Shown here piece after piece: positions 26,900 through 36,267 of a stretch of 64,000 nt of DNA (positions are counted from its first letter, which is position 1; each line of letters starts with the position of its first letter). This DNA is from a bacterium. Lineage in GTDB: Bacteria; Bdellovibrionota_B; Oligoflexia; Silvanigrellales; Silvanigrellaceae. The stretch lies in contig RGDM01000010.1 in assembly GCA_009918675.1 (NCBI GenBank), forward strand, positions 1 through 64,000, given 5' to 3'. The notes beneath the pieces are model-generated. The model was not told the origin of the DNA, made no database searches, and saw only the letters and a list, made by a program, of their open reading frames with translations. Both the position numbers and the translations under genes were made by a program.

Positions 26900-28105
26900 A
26901 TGACAAGCTTGAAGGACAAACTCTTGAACATACACAACCGACTCGGATCTCTAACTCTCGCGCTGTCACTTTTGAGCTCAACCGCTGGGGCAGCGGACAA
27001 ACCGAAGGAAAAGGCAACTGATACAACGAGTTTTCAATCGATCTTTTCTGAGCGTCGGCGCAGCGAGTCTCAGCAAAAACGACAGCGGACCAATACTTCG
27101 GTGATGGGAATTCGTGGACTCGACTCAGATCGTGATGCCGAAGCAAAAGCCCTTGCTGCGTCAAACATGCGTGCTGTTTATGAAATGGAAGACCGCATTG
27201 CAAACCCAGACACCGTCGAGCAGATCAAAAAATCACTGGCAAGTCACAAGCCCAACAGCACCGGTACACAAGTGATTCCAGTCGTGGAAAACACAAAGGC
27301 GAGTGACGAAGAATTGCGCGGCGAAATCGAGCTGGGTCGAAAAATGGCCGCGCAAGTGCTTGGCGCAAATGCACCTTGGGAAAATTCCGCCGTCCAAGAC
27401 TATCTCAATGCGCTCGCTCAAGTCATTGCTTCGTCAGGCATGAAGGCCACACGGCCCTTTCGAGTTGCAATATTGGAGACAAACAAAGTCAATGCGTTTG
27501 CATGTCCCGGTGGATACCTTTTCCTCACCCGTGGTGCACTCAAAGCTGCGAGATCCGAAGATCAACTTGCCGCATTGCTTGGCCATGAAATTGCGCATGT
27601 GAGCCAAAGACACCTGCTCACCAGCATGCAAAAAAAGTTTAACAAGCCTGAAACCCCAAAAAAATCTCAGGCGTATGTATCGCCGGTCAATGATTCGCTA
27701 GAAAGTCGAAAACGGATCAAACCTGAACGGCAAGAAGCAAACTCACAATGGGCAAGCATCCTGGGGCCCAAGGGAGTTGGACTGACACTTTTGCAGGCCT
27801 CCTCAGAAGCACTCGAGACTCTATTGTCGAAAGGGCTTGATCATAAATTCGAATTGGAAGCGGATACGATGGGCGTTCAGGCGAGCGCCGCAACCGGCTT
27901 CAGAGCTGAGTCATTCGCCGATTTTCTCAACCTCATGATCGCGCGCAAGTCCAATACGAATGACGTTACATCAACAACCCACCCGCCCTACAGTGAGCGG
28001 CTACAAAACCTCAGTCGATTTCTCGAAAACATCAACATTGCAAAGAACGCAACTGAAATAAATTCACAACTCTTTTTAAAAATGCAGGGAGAATGGCTGC
28101 GGTGA
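26900..28105 (+). CDS. Periplasmic M48-family zinc metallopeptidase
   Basis: 401 residues. A signal peptide (about 1-31, ending SSTAGAA) leads to a charged linker and an M48 peptidase domain with the zinc motif HEIAH at 229-233 and the third ligand Glu at about 320 in FELEADTMGV; NAFACPGGYLFLTRGAL is the usual strand before it. The family includes BepA and LoiP, which handle misassembled outer membrane proteins. A lysine-rich insert of about 60 residues lies between the two zinc motifs. The start at 26900 follows GAGGGGG; an upstream in-frame extension of 76 codons is not protein-like. The stop overlaps the start of an outer membrane barrel gene, which fits an envelope quality-control role. 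Confidence 0.88.
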   Translation: MTSLKDKLLNIHNRLGSLTLALSLLSSTAGAADKPKEKATDTTSFQSIFSERRRSESQQKRQRTNTSVMGIRGLDSDRDAEAKALAASNMRAVYEMEDRIANPDTVEQIKKSLASHKPNSTGTQVIPVVENTKASDEELRGEIELGRKMAAQVLGANAPWENSAVQDYLNALAQVIASSGMKATRPFRVAILETNKVNAFACPGGYLFLTRGALKAARSEDQLAALLGHEIAHVSQRHLLTSMQKKFNKPETPKKSQAYVSPVNDSLESRKRIKPERQEANSQWASILGPKGVGLTLLQASSEALETLLSKGLDHKFELEADTMGVQASAATGFRAESFADFLNLMIARKSNTNDVTSTTHPPYSERLQNLSRFLENINIAKNATEINSQLFLKMQGEWLR

Positions 28106-29544
28106 AAATATCGGCTCAAACGCAAATTCTACTTTTCGCTACATTCTCAGCCTTCTCATCATCGCAGAGCGAAGCTGGCCCATACAATTTTTCAGATATT
28201 CTGCCAGGTGATCGCGCAATGGGCCTAGGAGGAGCATTTGCGGCTGTAGCCGAAGATTCGTCTGCACTCTATTACAATCCCGCCGGCTTGGCGTTTGCAA
28301 CGTCAAGTACTATTTCAGCCTCGGTCAATGCATTACAGATTGCTAACCGCGATTATCAAAAAGTATTTGCAAACAAAGATTCCTTTTATGAAAAAAGCCA
28401 GGACATCATCCCAACCTTCACTGGCGGCGTGATTGATCTTACGAAGTTTTCAGAGAGTCTTCATGGTGCATTTAGTCTGCAGTCTCTCACTCAACAATCA
28501 AGCAATCAGAACGACATAATTCGCCGCCCTGATATTGCCTTGGAATATTATCATCGCAGCGCAAAGGCTCAAACCTCTGAGCTACTCTTTGGCGCAGGAG
28601 CTGGAAAACGCGTGTCGCCCAACCTCGCTGTTGGCGTAAGCCTTGGCATGCGACAATCAATCCACGATGCACAAACTTACCAAGACGTCTCACAAGAAAT
28701 TACACTCACAAAAGTTAAACTTAAAGATTCGATTGCTGCGAATAAAAAGTTATTTACAACACTCACCATTAACGAACGCGGAACAGCAAGTACACTCGCA
28801 GCAGAGGTTGGCGGCGGAATATTGTGGGCACCACATGCGAGCTTGAGCTTCGGGATTGCTGCACACACTGACTTATTATTTAAGCAGTCGCTCACAATTG
28901 AGCGCGATGGGATCAGTGTTTATCATTACAATGATTACTCATTGCCAAGCGCAGCAGATTTCGAGTCCGCAAGCGGGGTCAGTGCAAGTGAAGCACAAGA
29001 CGCAACGGACCTTTATTCCAATAAAACCGTCTCCAGAGTTTCCTCGGACTCTGAGCCCCGATTATTGCGCAACAAAGCTGCGCCATCGCTAATTGACAGG
29101 AATGGTGAAGTTGGCATTGGTCGTTCACGCGTTCGTGCGGGAATTGCTTCTTTCCCAAGTTCGCGGCTGATGCTCAGCGCTGATGTGGTGTGGCATCACA
29201 GCCAACTCGAATGGATAGAAACAAGCACGCTCACCACAAAAGATGTGGTCAACTTCCATCAGGGCATCGAATATTTCTTTTCACCCTATTACTTCATCCG
29301 CGAAGGACTCTTCACAAACTTCGACGCTCGTCCAGACAACCTAAGTGCAGCGAACCTTGAAAGAATTGATTATTATGGGGCGTGTCTGTTCTTTGGAACT
29401 CAAACGTCCGATACGCAGTTTTCTGCTGGAATGATTTACCAACTTGGTGTTGGAGACGCCCTCAAAATATCAGGGCAAACCTCGCCAACACCTGTGAGAG
29501 AAAACAAATACACAGTGGCATTCACTGCGGCGCATGGGCTTTAA
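28093..29544 (+). CDS. FadL/OMPP1-type outer membrane protein
   Basis: 483 residues. A signal peptide (about 1-28) is followed by the family's N-terminal hatch-like signature, GDRAMGLGGAFAAVAEDSSA then YYNPAGLAF, and a series of predicted amphipathic strands of a large barrel. FadL-type proteins take up hydrophobic molecules; PorV-like members serve secretion, so the substrate is open. The end is not the usual aromatic residue (AAHGL). Two starts compete: ATG 28093, which overlaps the M48 stop by 13 bases, and GTG 28102, which forms a GTGA overlap and is ten bases from AGGGAG. Confidence 0.8.
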   Translation: MAAVKISAQTQILLFATFSAFSSSQSEAGPYNFSDILPGDRAMGLGGAFAAVAEDSSALYYNPAGLAFATSSTISASVNALQIANRDYQKVFANKDSFYEKSQDIIPTFTGGVIDLTKFSESLHGAFSLQSLTQQSSNQNDIIRRPDIALEYYHRSAKAQTSELLFGAGAGKRVSPNLAVGVSLGMRQSIHDAQTYQDVSQEITLTKVKLKDSIAANKKLFTTLTINERGTASTLAAEVGGGILWAPHASLSFGIAAHTDLLFKQSLTIERDGISVYHYNDYSLPSAADFESASGVSASEAQDATDLYSNKTVSRVSSDSEPRLLRNKAAPSLIDRNGEVGIGRSRVRAGIASFPSSRLMLSADVVWHHSQLEWIETSTLTTKDVVNFHQGIEYFFSPYYFIREGLFTNFDARPDNLSAANLERIDYYGACLFFGTQTSDTQFSAGMIYQLGVGDALKISGQTSPTPVRENKYTVAFTAAHGL

Positions 29545-29558
29545 TGACACAAAACGGA

Positions 29559-29918
29559 TCAACGAATACCCAAAGAATCCGAAATCGCCTTAATCCAATG
29601 TGCAAGTCGCACCGAAAGAGTCTGCCAATCTTGGCTCAATTGATCGAGTTCACCGACCTCATGAGTGAGTTGCTTCATGGAGCTCGCTTCACCGAGTGCT
29701 GGCCACTGACCTGATTTTAGTTCGTCGCGGATGAGCGACATATGCATTAAGAGTTCACTCTTGCGCTCGACGTCCATCGAAGATTTCTCGACCGCAGAAA
29801 TCAGCTGATCGAGCGAGCCAATCCAAGCGTGAATGTCGTAATCCAATTCCTCGGTTTTGCTTGCCGCCTGCGGCTGAGAATCCATTTGGCGAGAGCTGTT
29901 GTCATTGGATCGTGTCAT
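29559..29918 (-). CDS. Small helical hypothetical protein
   Basis: 119 residues, without signal peptide or membrane segment. The sequence is largely helical and acidic, with heptad-like spacing around WIGSLDQLISAVEKSSMDVE and LTHEVGELDQLSQDWQTLSV. I do not recognise a family. GGAGG lies eight bases before the ATG at 29918, which decides this start over others 2 and 14 codons upstream. It is convergent with the FadL-type gene (14 bases apart) and divergent from the patatin-like gene. Confidence 0.6.
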   Translation of the reverse strand: MTRSNDNSSRQMDSQPQAASKTEELDYDIHAWIGSLDQLISAVEKSSMDVERKSELLMHMSLIRDELKSGQWPALGEASSMKQLTHEVGELDQLSQDWQTLSVRLAHWIKAISDSLGIR

Positions 29919-30063
29919 GAGCATTCCCTCCAAAACCAAGTCGATGCGCGGCAAAGCCAACGCGCTTCGATCCCTTGTCGCCCAATATTGCAGCGAGCTG
30001 AAGTCGAAACTCTGCCCTGCGTGTCAGAAAGGTGGACTCTTTTTTAAAAATAACAAAAAATAG
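29917..30063 (+). CDS. Possible 48-residue basic protein with a CPAC motif
   Basis: An open frame of 48 codons, from ATG 29917 to TAG 30063. It is basic, with a helical middle part (KANALRSLVAQYCSELKSK) and a LCPACQKGG stretch that would suit half of a zinc ribbon. Codon choice looks coding, and the frame fills most of the divergent gap before the patatin-like gene. Against it: no clear ribosome-binding site, and its ATG overlaps the start of the gene on the other strand (shared CATG). Treated as a candidate only. Confidence 0.25.
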   Translation: MSIPSKTKSMRGKANALRSLVAQYCSELKSKLCPACQKGGLFFKNNKK

Positions 30064-30146
30064 CTGTCATGATCTCAGGGCATCCACAGTTCTTCACACT
30101 CAGCCCCAAACTTGGCCGGCGCCGACGTGGCCTTGGAGCGCGCCTG

Positions 30147-31850
30147 TTGAACAAAAAATTACTATTGCTCGTCGCGGCCTTAGCGATTTCCCCTGGCAGT
30201 TCGGAGGCAGTCGCGGGTCGAGAGACTCGCGAGGTTTGTCTGAGCTTACGAGGGAATGGCCCTAAATTCCCAAGCCTGCTCGGGCAAGTGACCGCACTTT
30301 TTCAGGCAGGGTACGTTCCACGCGTGTCGGTGGGTGGTTCTTCGGGAGCCAACATCGCGGCAATGGTTCAAGCACTCGCAGAAAATACTTCCATTCAGAG
30401 CGCAGTAAACCCAGCAGAAGCTGCCGCAATTGTTCTGAGTGCCACACGCGATCTGCTCGACTCTTTTCTTTTTCTCCCAAAGTTCAATGACCCGGTCACT
30501 CTTTTGCGGTCCATTGCAAAATTCGTTGAAGGGCAGTTGAACTCTGACAAAGTTCAAGGACCGCCTCAGTTTGCAATAGCACACCTGGATCACACCCTAG
30601 CTCAAATCCTCCTCTTCGTAGATTTCTTTGCTAACCAAGACTTTTCTCGCTTGTTGAGCGAGCCCAACCCCACTCAACGCAAGATCCAACTGCAAACATT
30701 GTTTGCTGCTGGCAGCCGCGCACAGGTCATCAGCCCAGTTGTATTTCTGCGCGCGCTGTTACCGGCAAGCGAAGAAGAGGTGACTGGCGAAGAATTTCAA
30801 AAACTCAGAGCAACGTTTCGCTCCTATTTTGCTCTCAAGACCAATGAAACGAGCCCACCCATAGGTGCAAATATCGAGCGAGATGAGCGCCACGCGCGTG
30901 AAATGAAGCGATGGCTTGAAAAACTTTCTCCCTCGCAACTCAATTGGGTTCGCCGTGCGACCTGGAATTTTCTCCGCGAATCGTCGTTCTTCCCAGGACC
31001 AGAGATGTCTAACAACGCGACGCTATTCTTTCCATCGGGTGCGGCTCTGCAGTCAGCTCTTCAGCTTAATTCGTCATTTTCTGGCAAAAAAATTTCGACA
31101 CCGCATGGATTTCTTGCCCACACAACCGCCTTCAGAGGCAACACGGCAAACCCCGAATCAATCAAACAATTCTATTATGGCGGCGACGCCACTCAACCTG
31201 CTGTCCGACAGCTTTGGATCAATGGAATCAACAGTGGAGAGACTCATTCGTTAATGAGTTTGCCAGAATCACCCGAGTCAACCTCAGTGCTTCATGCGCA
31301 TCAAACCTGGGTTGCGGATGCGCAACATAATCTGCACACCATTTTGCAAGCAACCATTGCTGAGCCACTTCTGTTTGAACGGCGCGTGATTCGAATGCAA
31401 TCACACGAGCTCGATGAGTTGGATACGCTCGATGAACAAGCCAAACAAGCGAATCTCTGGACGGCCAACGGAGGCTGGCTCGACACAGCAAGCTACGGTC
31501 TCCTCAGTCGACTTCCTGTCTGCCAAGGGCATCCAATTGTTCTCATCACGCCGCATGATGGCGTCAATTCTTTTCAAAAGCAGACCCTCCGGGGGCTTCT
31601 AGATCTGCCTAAAGCGCAACCCGGAGCGCCTGATCCACTCAGTTCTGCACCGCTTTATACGAAACTCGAGCGCTATCTGCGCGGCTCCACAGCTCCATCA
31701 GAAAACAAAATTCTTCTCAACTTTGACTGGGATCATGCACTCAAAAACAAGCCTCAGGGTGTTGAAAGTGTGCGTTCATTTTTGTTTGATACAAGCCAAC
31801 TTCATGCGCGGCAAATTTTATTGCAACGAGAGCACAAAAACGAAAAGTAA
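30147..31850 (+). CDS. Secreted patatin-like protein, catalytic residues partly missing
   Basis: 567 residues from a TTG start at 30147, chosen because GGAG lies eight bases upstream and the protein then opens with a clean signal peptide (NKKLLLLVAALAISPGSSEA). ATG 30069 is the alternative, with no ribosome-binding site. The patatin nucleophile motif is present (SVGGSSGAN, GxSxG). Two other elements of the active site are altered: the glycine-rich oxyanion loop reads RGNGPKF, and the DGG motif with the catalytic Asp reads NGGWLDT. Patatins are lipid acyl hydrolases; this one may be inactive or use other chemistry. An insert of about 250 residues of unknown role lies between the motifs. The lipoprotein gene follows 50 bases on. 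Confidence 0.75.
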   Translation: MNKKLLLLVAALAISPGSSEAVAGRETREVCLSLRGNGPKFPSLLGQVTALFQAGYVPRVSVGGSSGANIAAMVQALAENTSIQSAVNPAEAAAIVLSATRDLLDSFLFLPKFNDPVTLLRSIAKFVEGQLNSDKVQGPPQFAIAHLDHTLAQILLFVDFFANQDFSRLLSEPNPTQRKIQLQTLFAAGSRAQVISPVVFLRALLPASEEEVTGEEFQKLRATFRSYFALKTNETSPPIGANIERDERHAREMKRWLEKLSPSQLNWVRRATWNFLRESSFFPGPEMSNNATLFFPSGAALQSALQLNSSFSGKKISTPHGFLAHTTAFRGNTANPESIKQFYYGGDATQPAVRQLWINGINSGETHSLMSLPESPESTSVLHAHQTWVADAQHNLHTILQATIAEPLLFERRVIRMQSHELDELDTLDEQAKQANLWTANGGWLDTASYGLLSRLPVCQGHPIVLITPHDGVNSFQKQTLRGLLDLPKAQPGAPDPLSSAPLYTKLERYLRGSTAPSENKILLNFDWDHALKNKPQGVESVRSFLFDTSQLHARQILLQREHKNEK

Positions 31851-31900
31851 ACGACCAATTCATTTTCCACACTGCCTTTGAGGCGAAAGGAGTTCAGCTT

Positions 31901-32476
31901 GTGAATAAAAGAAGTTCATTCAGAATTGTGACCAAATTCTCATCTGCGTTTTCACTCTTCGCACTTTTCGTTTTAATCTCGGCATGCACAACAACTTCGC
32001 AGCTCAATGGAGCGGAAAAAACTTCGGGTGAACGGCTGTACTGGAAAGTGTATCCCAAGTCAGACAACACTTTTTATCTGTTGCCGCGTCCCGAGTTTAC
32101 CAGCGAGTTTCCAGATCCTCACGCAATTAATAGTCTTAAAGAAACGCAGGCTCAAGTGATGGCCTCAAAACTCAACTCGCAACTGCAATTCAATGTTTCC
32201 AAAGCAGATGAAGGCGGAACTCTTGTTGTGCGGATTGTTCCCGAACCGTTGATCGAAGATATTGTCGACATCTGCGCTCAAGGAGCTCCGCACGCGTTAC
32301 TTGAAAAACGCTGTAAAAAAGAACTCGCTTGGCATCAAAAGGGATCACGCCCAGACATCTATCTTGCGTTTGACGCCTGTGAGGCCGTCGTAATGGCCAA
32401 TAAGCTCAATGACCTCTATAAAAAACCTCACAGCAAAAGCACGCTCTGCCCAGCACTCAATCAGGTTGAAAAATAA
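31901..32476 (+). CDS. Hypothetical lipoprotein
   Basis: 191 residues. The N-terminus is a type II signal peptide with lipobox LISAC, so the mature protein is expected to begin with a lipid-modified Cys. The rest is a soluble domain of about 160 residues with three further Cys (ICAQGAP, EKRCKKE, DACEAV) and no family that I recognise. The start is GTG with AAAGGAG eight bases upstream. Its last 16 bases overlap the end of metH on the other strand. Confidence 0.75.
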   Translation: MNKRSSFRIVTKFSSAFSLFALFVLISACTTTSQLNGAEKTSGERLYWKVYPKSDNTFYLLPRPEFTSEFPDPHAINSLKETQAQVMASKLNSQLQFNVSKADEGGTLVVRIVPEPLIEDIVDICAQGAPHALLEKRCKKELAWHQKGSRPDIYLAFDACEAVVMANKLNDLYKKPHSKSTLCPALNQVEK

Positions 32477-35400
32477 CGCGCCTGCGGGTGATGAATCACA
32501 ATTGCAGACGTGGTTTGCTCGGGAACCATTTGATGGCTTTCTGAAAGCGTCACCCCAATGCGTTCGGCACGCAAAAGCTTCAACAGTGGTTCGTTGAGTT
32601 CCATGTCGGGACACGCAGGATATCCAAATGAATATCGCGAGCCCTGATAACCTTGGCTGAACAGTGCACGCTTGCTCTGTGCATCACGCGTGTGAATGGC
32701 AAGCTCTTGTCGAATCTGCGCATGGATCTTCTCAGCATATGCTTCGGTGAGTTCCGTCGACAACCCATGCAAGAAAAAATACTCGCTAAACTGGTTCTCG
32801 GCATAAGCTGCGTGCGCCTTCTCACTGGCCACATGCCCCATGGTCACCAACTGAACCGCCAGAACATCGAGCTTGCCTGTTGATTCATGGGTCAGGAAAT
32901 CAGCAATGCACAACTGCCGACCATTGCCCTGCCGCGGAAATGAAAAGCGGGCAATGACTTCGCGCTGATGAACGGGCGTGTCTGCAGAAGTTTCAGGATT
33001 GTAGACAACAATTTCATTGTCCTCTCGGCTGCACGCAGGAAAGTAACCATACAAAGCAGCAGGATGCAAAAGAACTTCACTGACAACCCGCTCACGAAGT
33101 CTTTTGAGTGTGGGATACGCCTTCTCCTGCAACACTTTGTCAAACTCTGCGTCGCTGAGTTGGCCCTGCGCATATCCCCAGCGGCTACGCAGCAATGCAA
33201 ATTCGTCGAGGTACTCAAAAACCTGTTCAAGCGAATGATTGACCTGCCGTACACCCCAAAAAGGTGGTTTTGGGATTGGTTCATCTCGTCGTACCCAACT
33301 GCTTTGCCCATTTGCATCGAGGCCGACTCGCTTGTCACCTCGGTGAACAACGACAATCCCCGATTCGGTTTGCTTTTGCTCGCCAGAATCTTTCGGTGTC
33401 TTCCGCTGTGCAAGCAACTCAGCAACACCACCGGCGCAAATTTTTTCCATCAAATGAAGGCCAGAGAAGGCATCTTCCGCATAAAAAACCGGACCAGGAT
33501 AAACCGCTTGGCACTCGCGCTCAACGAAGTCACGAGTCAATGCAGCTCCACCCAATATCACCGGAATGGTGAATCCGTGGGCGGCCATATACTCAAGATT
33601 TTCTTTCATTATGACCGTCGACTTCACAAGCAATCCCGACAAACCGATCGCATCAGCACCCTGTGTTCGATAGGTTTCAACAATGCTCTCAATCGGCTGC
33701 TTTATGCCAAGATTCATCACCTCGAAACCATTGTTAGAGAGAATGATCTCGACCAAATTTTTGCCAATATCATGCACGTCACCTTTCACAGTGGCGAGAA
33801 TAATTCGACCCTTCTTATACCCCTCTTTCTTTTCAATGTACGGTTCCAAAATCCGCACTGCAGCTTTCATCGACTCGGCACTTTCCAACACAAATGGAAG
33901 CTGCATTTGACCTGCACCAAAACGCTCCCCAACAACCTTCATTCCGGCCAGCAAAATGTCGTTGATGATTGTTAATGGTGGGTGGATTTTCAAGGCCTCG
34001 AGTGCATGCGCTCCAATCTGATTCTTTCGGCCATCAATGATGTCATTTTTAAGCTTCTCTTCAACGCTCAAATGTTCGTCGCTGACAGCCATATGCTGTT
34101 TGGCATTCGGATCAGAAAAGGCAGCAAGAATTTCTTTCAAAGGTTCGGCAATTTCATCGCGCTTGTTGAACAGCAACGCTTCAAAAAGCTTTTTGTGATC
34201 TTCCGAGATGCGTGCAACAGGAAGAATTTTCGAGGCATTGAGGATCGCCAGAGTCAATCCACGCTGCACACCATGATAAAGCATCAAAGAATTGAGAATT
34301 TGTCGTGGCCACGGCTTAAGCCCAAAGCTCACATTGCTCAGCCCAAGAATAGACTTCAATCTTGGATAGCGCTTGTGAAGAATCTCGAGCGCATTGAGAG
34401 TCTCCACCGCCGAATTGCGCCACTCGGCTTCGCCACTGCCAAGTGTGAAGGTGAGCGGATCAATAATCAGGTCTTCTGGTGCGAACCCATATTCTTCAAC
34501 AACGAGTTTATAGAGTCTCTCTGCGATGCGGAGTTTATCCTCGCAGGTCTTAGCCATTCCTTGTTCATCGATGGTCAACGCAACAATAGCAGCGCCGTAT
34601 TCTCGACATAAATCAAGAATGCGCCGCGGCTTCTCTTCACCATCTTCAAAGTTGATTGAATTAACGATGCATTTCCCGGGCGCATACTGCAGAGCTGCTT
34701 CAATCACTGGTACTTCAGTGGAATCAATCATCAGCGGAATATTGACTTGCGTCACCAGCCGCTTGAGGAATTCGCTCATATCTCGTTTTTCGTCACGCGA
34801 CACATATGCAACGCAGACATCCAGGATATGCGCACCCTCTTTTGCTTGCTCCTTGGCAATCTCGACCATGGTATCGAAATCGTCTTTGGCCAACGCTTCG
34901 CGAAAGGCTTTTGAACCATTTGCGTTGGTTCGTTCGCCAACATAAAGGGGGCGTGGCTCAAGCGAGAGTGATACTGAATTGTAGAGCGAACTCACTGAAC
35001 GCTCGTAGCGCCCAGGCCGCACCGGCACATTCAGTTGGCCGCGAATCTCCGCAAGCGCTTTAATATGCTCTGGAGTTGTTCCACAGCAGCCACCCAAAAT
35101 ATTCAAGCCAAAGTCAGAGCTGATGCCCCTGACGCGCTGCGCAAATGCACCTGGGTCGAGAGGATAATAGGTTTGTCCATTGCGATTTTCGGGAAGCCCG
35201 GCATTTGGTAAACAACTCACCATCATTGGAGCTGCTTCGCAAAGATAGGCAAGATGCGGACGCATCTCATCGGGCCCGGTTGCACAGTTCATCCCAATAA
35301 CATCAACACCGAGCATCTCAATTGCAGCGAGTGCCGCCTGAACATCGGAACCAACCAACATTGTTCCGGTGGTTTCGATCGTCATCTGAACCCAAATTGG

Positions 35401-35952
35401 AATGCGCATTTGCTGTGCCAGCATCGCGTTGCGGGCCGCACGCACAGCAACTTTTATTTGTCCAAGGTCTTGAGCAGTTTCGATAAGAATAGCATCAGCC
35501 CCACCAGCAATGAGTCCGCGCATTTGTTCAAAATAACTGCGGTAGAGCGTTTGGTAATCAACGTGGAGAAGCGTGAGAAGCTTGGTTCCAGGTCCAACGC
35601 TGCCAATGACCCACTTTTTCTCAGCAAAGCTGTCGGCAACATCGCGGGCAATTTTTACTGCCTGAACGTTCAAATCAAAAACTCGATGCTGTAATCCAAA
35701 CTCCGCCATAACAACTTCGTTGCAGCCAAAAGTATTTGTTTCAACTGCGTCGGCGCCGGCCTTGAAGTAGCTTTCATGAATTCCTTGAATCCATTGTGCA
35801 CGTCGCTCATTGAGAAGTTCGACACAACCATCAAACTCGGCACCGCCGTAGTCATCGATTGTTGGGCTGTGGGCAAAAATCTGAGTCCCCATAGCGCCAT
35901 CGAGGAGAAGAACTCGTTCGCGCAGGGCCTGACTTAGAGTCACTGTCTTCAT
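32461..35952 (-). CDS. metH: Cobalamin-dependent methionine synthase
   Basis: 1163 residues with all four modules. The homocysteine/zinc domain (about 1-320) has GMNCATGP and GGCCGTTPEHI, giving the three zinc cysteines. The methyltetrahydrofolate-binding domain (about 335-600) starts at YVGERTNANGS. The cobalamin cap and binding domains (about 620-880) contain DVHDIGKNLV, with the His that ligates cobalt. The C-terminal activation domain (about 900-1163) ends with FGYPACPDMEL and SESHQMVPEQTTSA. It transfers methyl from methyltetrahydrofolate to homocysteine. AGGAAG precedes the ATG. It is last in an operon with a 2Fe-2S ferredoxin and a MetF fusion, which supply a likely reductant for reactivation and the methyl donor. 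Confidence 0.97.
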   Translation of the reverse strand: MKTVTLSQALRERVLLLDGAMGTQIFAHSPTIDDYGGAEFDGCVELLNERRAQWIQGIHESYFKAGADAVETNTFGCNEVVMAEFGLQHRVFDLNVQAVKIARDVADSFAEKKWVIGSVGPGTKLLTLLHVDYQTLYRSYFEQMRGLIAGGADAILIETAQDLGQIKVAVRAARNAMLAQQMRIPIWVQMTIETTGTMLVGSDVQAALAAIEMLGVDVIGMNCATGPDEMRPHLAYLCEAAPMMVSCLPNAGLPENRNGQTYYPLDPGAFAQRVRGISSDFGLNILGGCCGTTPEHIKALAEIRGQLNVPVRPGRYERSVSSLYNSVSLSLEPRPLYVGERTNANGSKAFREALAKDDFDTMVEIAKEQAKEGAHILDVCVAYVSRDEKRDMSEFLKRLVTQVNIPLMIDSTEVPVIEAALQYAPGKCIVNSINFEDGEEKPRRILDLCREYGAAIVALTIDEQGMAKTCEDKLRIAERLYKLVVEEYGFAPEDLIIDPLTFTLGSGEAEWRNSAVETLNALEILHKRYPRLKSILGLSNVSFGLKPWPRQILNSLMLYHGVQRGLTLAILNASKILPVARISEDHKKLFEALLFNKRDEIAEPLKEILAAFSDPNAKQHMAVSDEHLSVEEKLKNDIIDGRKNQIGAHALEALKIHPPLTIINDILLAGMKVVGERFGAGQMQLPFVLESAESMKAAVRILEPYIEKKEGYKKGRIILATVKGDVHDIGKNLVEIILSNNGFEVMNLGIKQPIESIVETYRTQGADAIGLSGLLVKSTVIMKENLEYMAAHGFTIPVILGGAALTRDFVERECQAVYPGPVFYAEDAFSGLHLMEKICAGGVAELLAQRKTPKDSGEQKQTESGIVVVHRGDKRVGLDANGQSSWVRRDEPIPKPPFWGVRQVNHSLEQVFEYLDEFALLRSRWGYAQGQLSDAEFDKVLQEKAYPTLKRLRERVVSEVLLHPAALYGYFPACSREDNEIVVYNPETSADTPVHQREVIARFSFPRQGNGRQLCIADFLTHESTGKLDVLAVQLVTMGHVASEKAHAAYAENQFSEYFFLHGLSTELTEAYAEKIHAQIRQELAIHTRDAQSKRALFSQGYQGSRYSFGYPACPDMELNEPLLKLLRAERIGVTLSESHQMVPEQTTSAIVIHHPQARYFST

Positions 35953-35958
35953 TTTTGT

Positions 35959-36255
35959 TTAGCTTCCTATGTAATCAATCGATACATCGCCCTGAATGCA
36001 GAATTGGCATCCAAGCCGCTCGTTGGGCCGAGCCGAGAGAGCGGCGAGAAAATCACGTTCTTCGGGTGTTGGCTGTGAGAGATTTTCAATCCCTTCCACC
36101 ACGCGAACACGGCAAGTGCCGCATGTTCCGCTTTTGCAACCAAAGGTGATATCTGCACCCGAAGCCTCAACGACTTCAGGCAATCGGGTTCCTGCTGGAA
36201 CTTCAACTTCGAGATCTTCAAGTAGAAAAAAAACGCGAGCGCGTTGCTGTTTCAT
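35959..36255 (-). CDS. 2Fe-2S ferredoxin
   Basis: 98 residues, plant/mitochondrial ferredoxin fold. Cluster ligands are FGCKSGTCGTC (C-x4-C-x2-C) and the fourth Cys in RLGCQ about 30 residues later, all present. It carries single electrons in the cytosol. It lies between the MetF fusion gene (12 bases away) and metH (6 bases away) on the same strand. MetH slowly oxidises to the cob(II)alamin state and needs an electron donor (flavodoxin in E. coli); the position suggests that this ferredoxin plays that part, which is inference. Confidence 0.9.
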   Translation of the reverse strand: MKQQRARVFFLLEDLEVEVPAGTRLPEVVEASGADITFGCKSGTCGTCRVRVVEGIENLSQPTPEERDFLAALSARPNERLGCQFCIQGDVSIDYIGS

Positions 36256-36267
36256 TTGAGCTCAACC

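Noticed and set aside
32968-33975. A 335-codon open frame on the plus strand
   Set aside because: It lies wholly antisense to metH, whose frame is fully supported by family motifs. Its translation has no recognisable domain.
33982-34611. A 209-codon open frame on the plus strand
   Set aside because: Antisense to the folate-binding domain of metH; same reasons.
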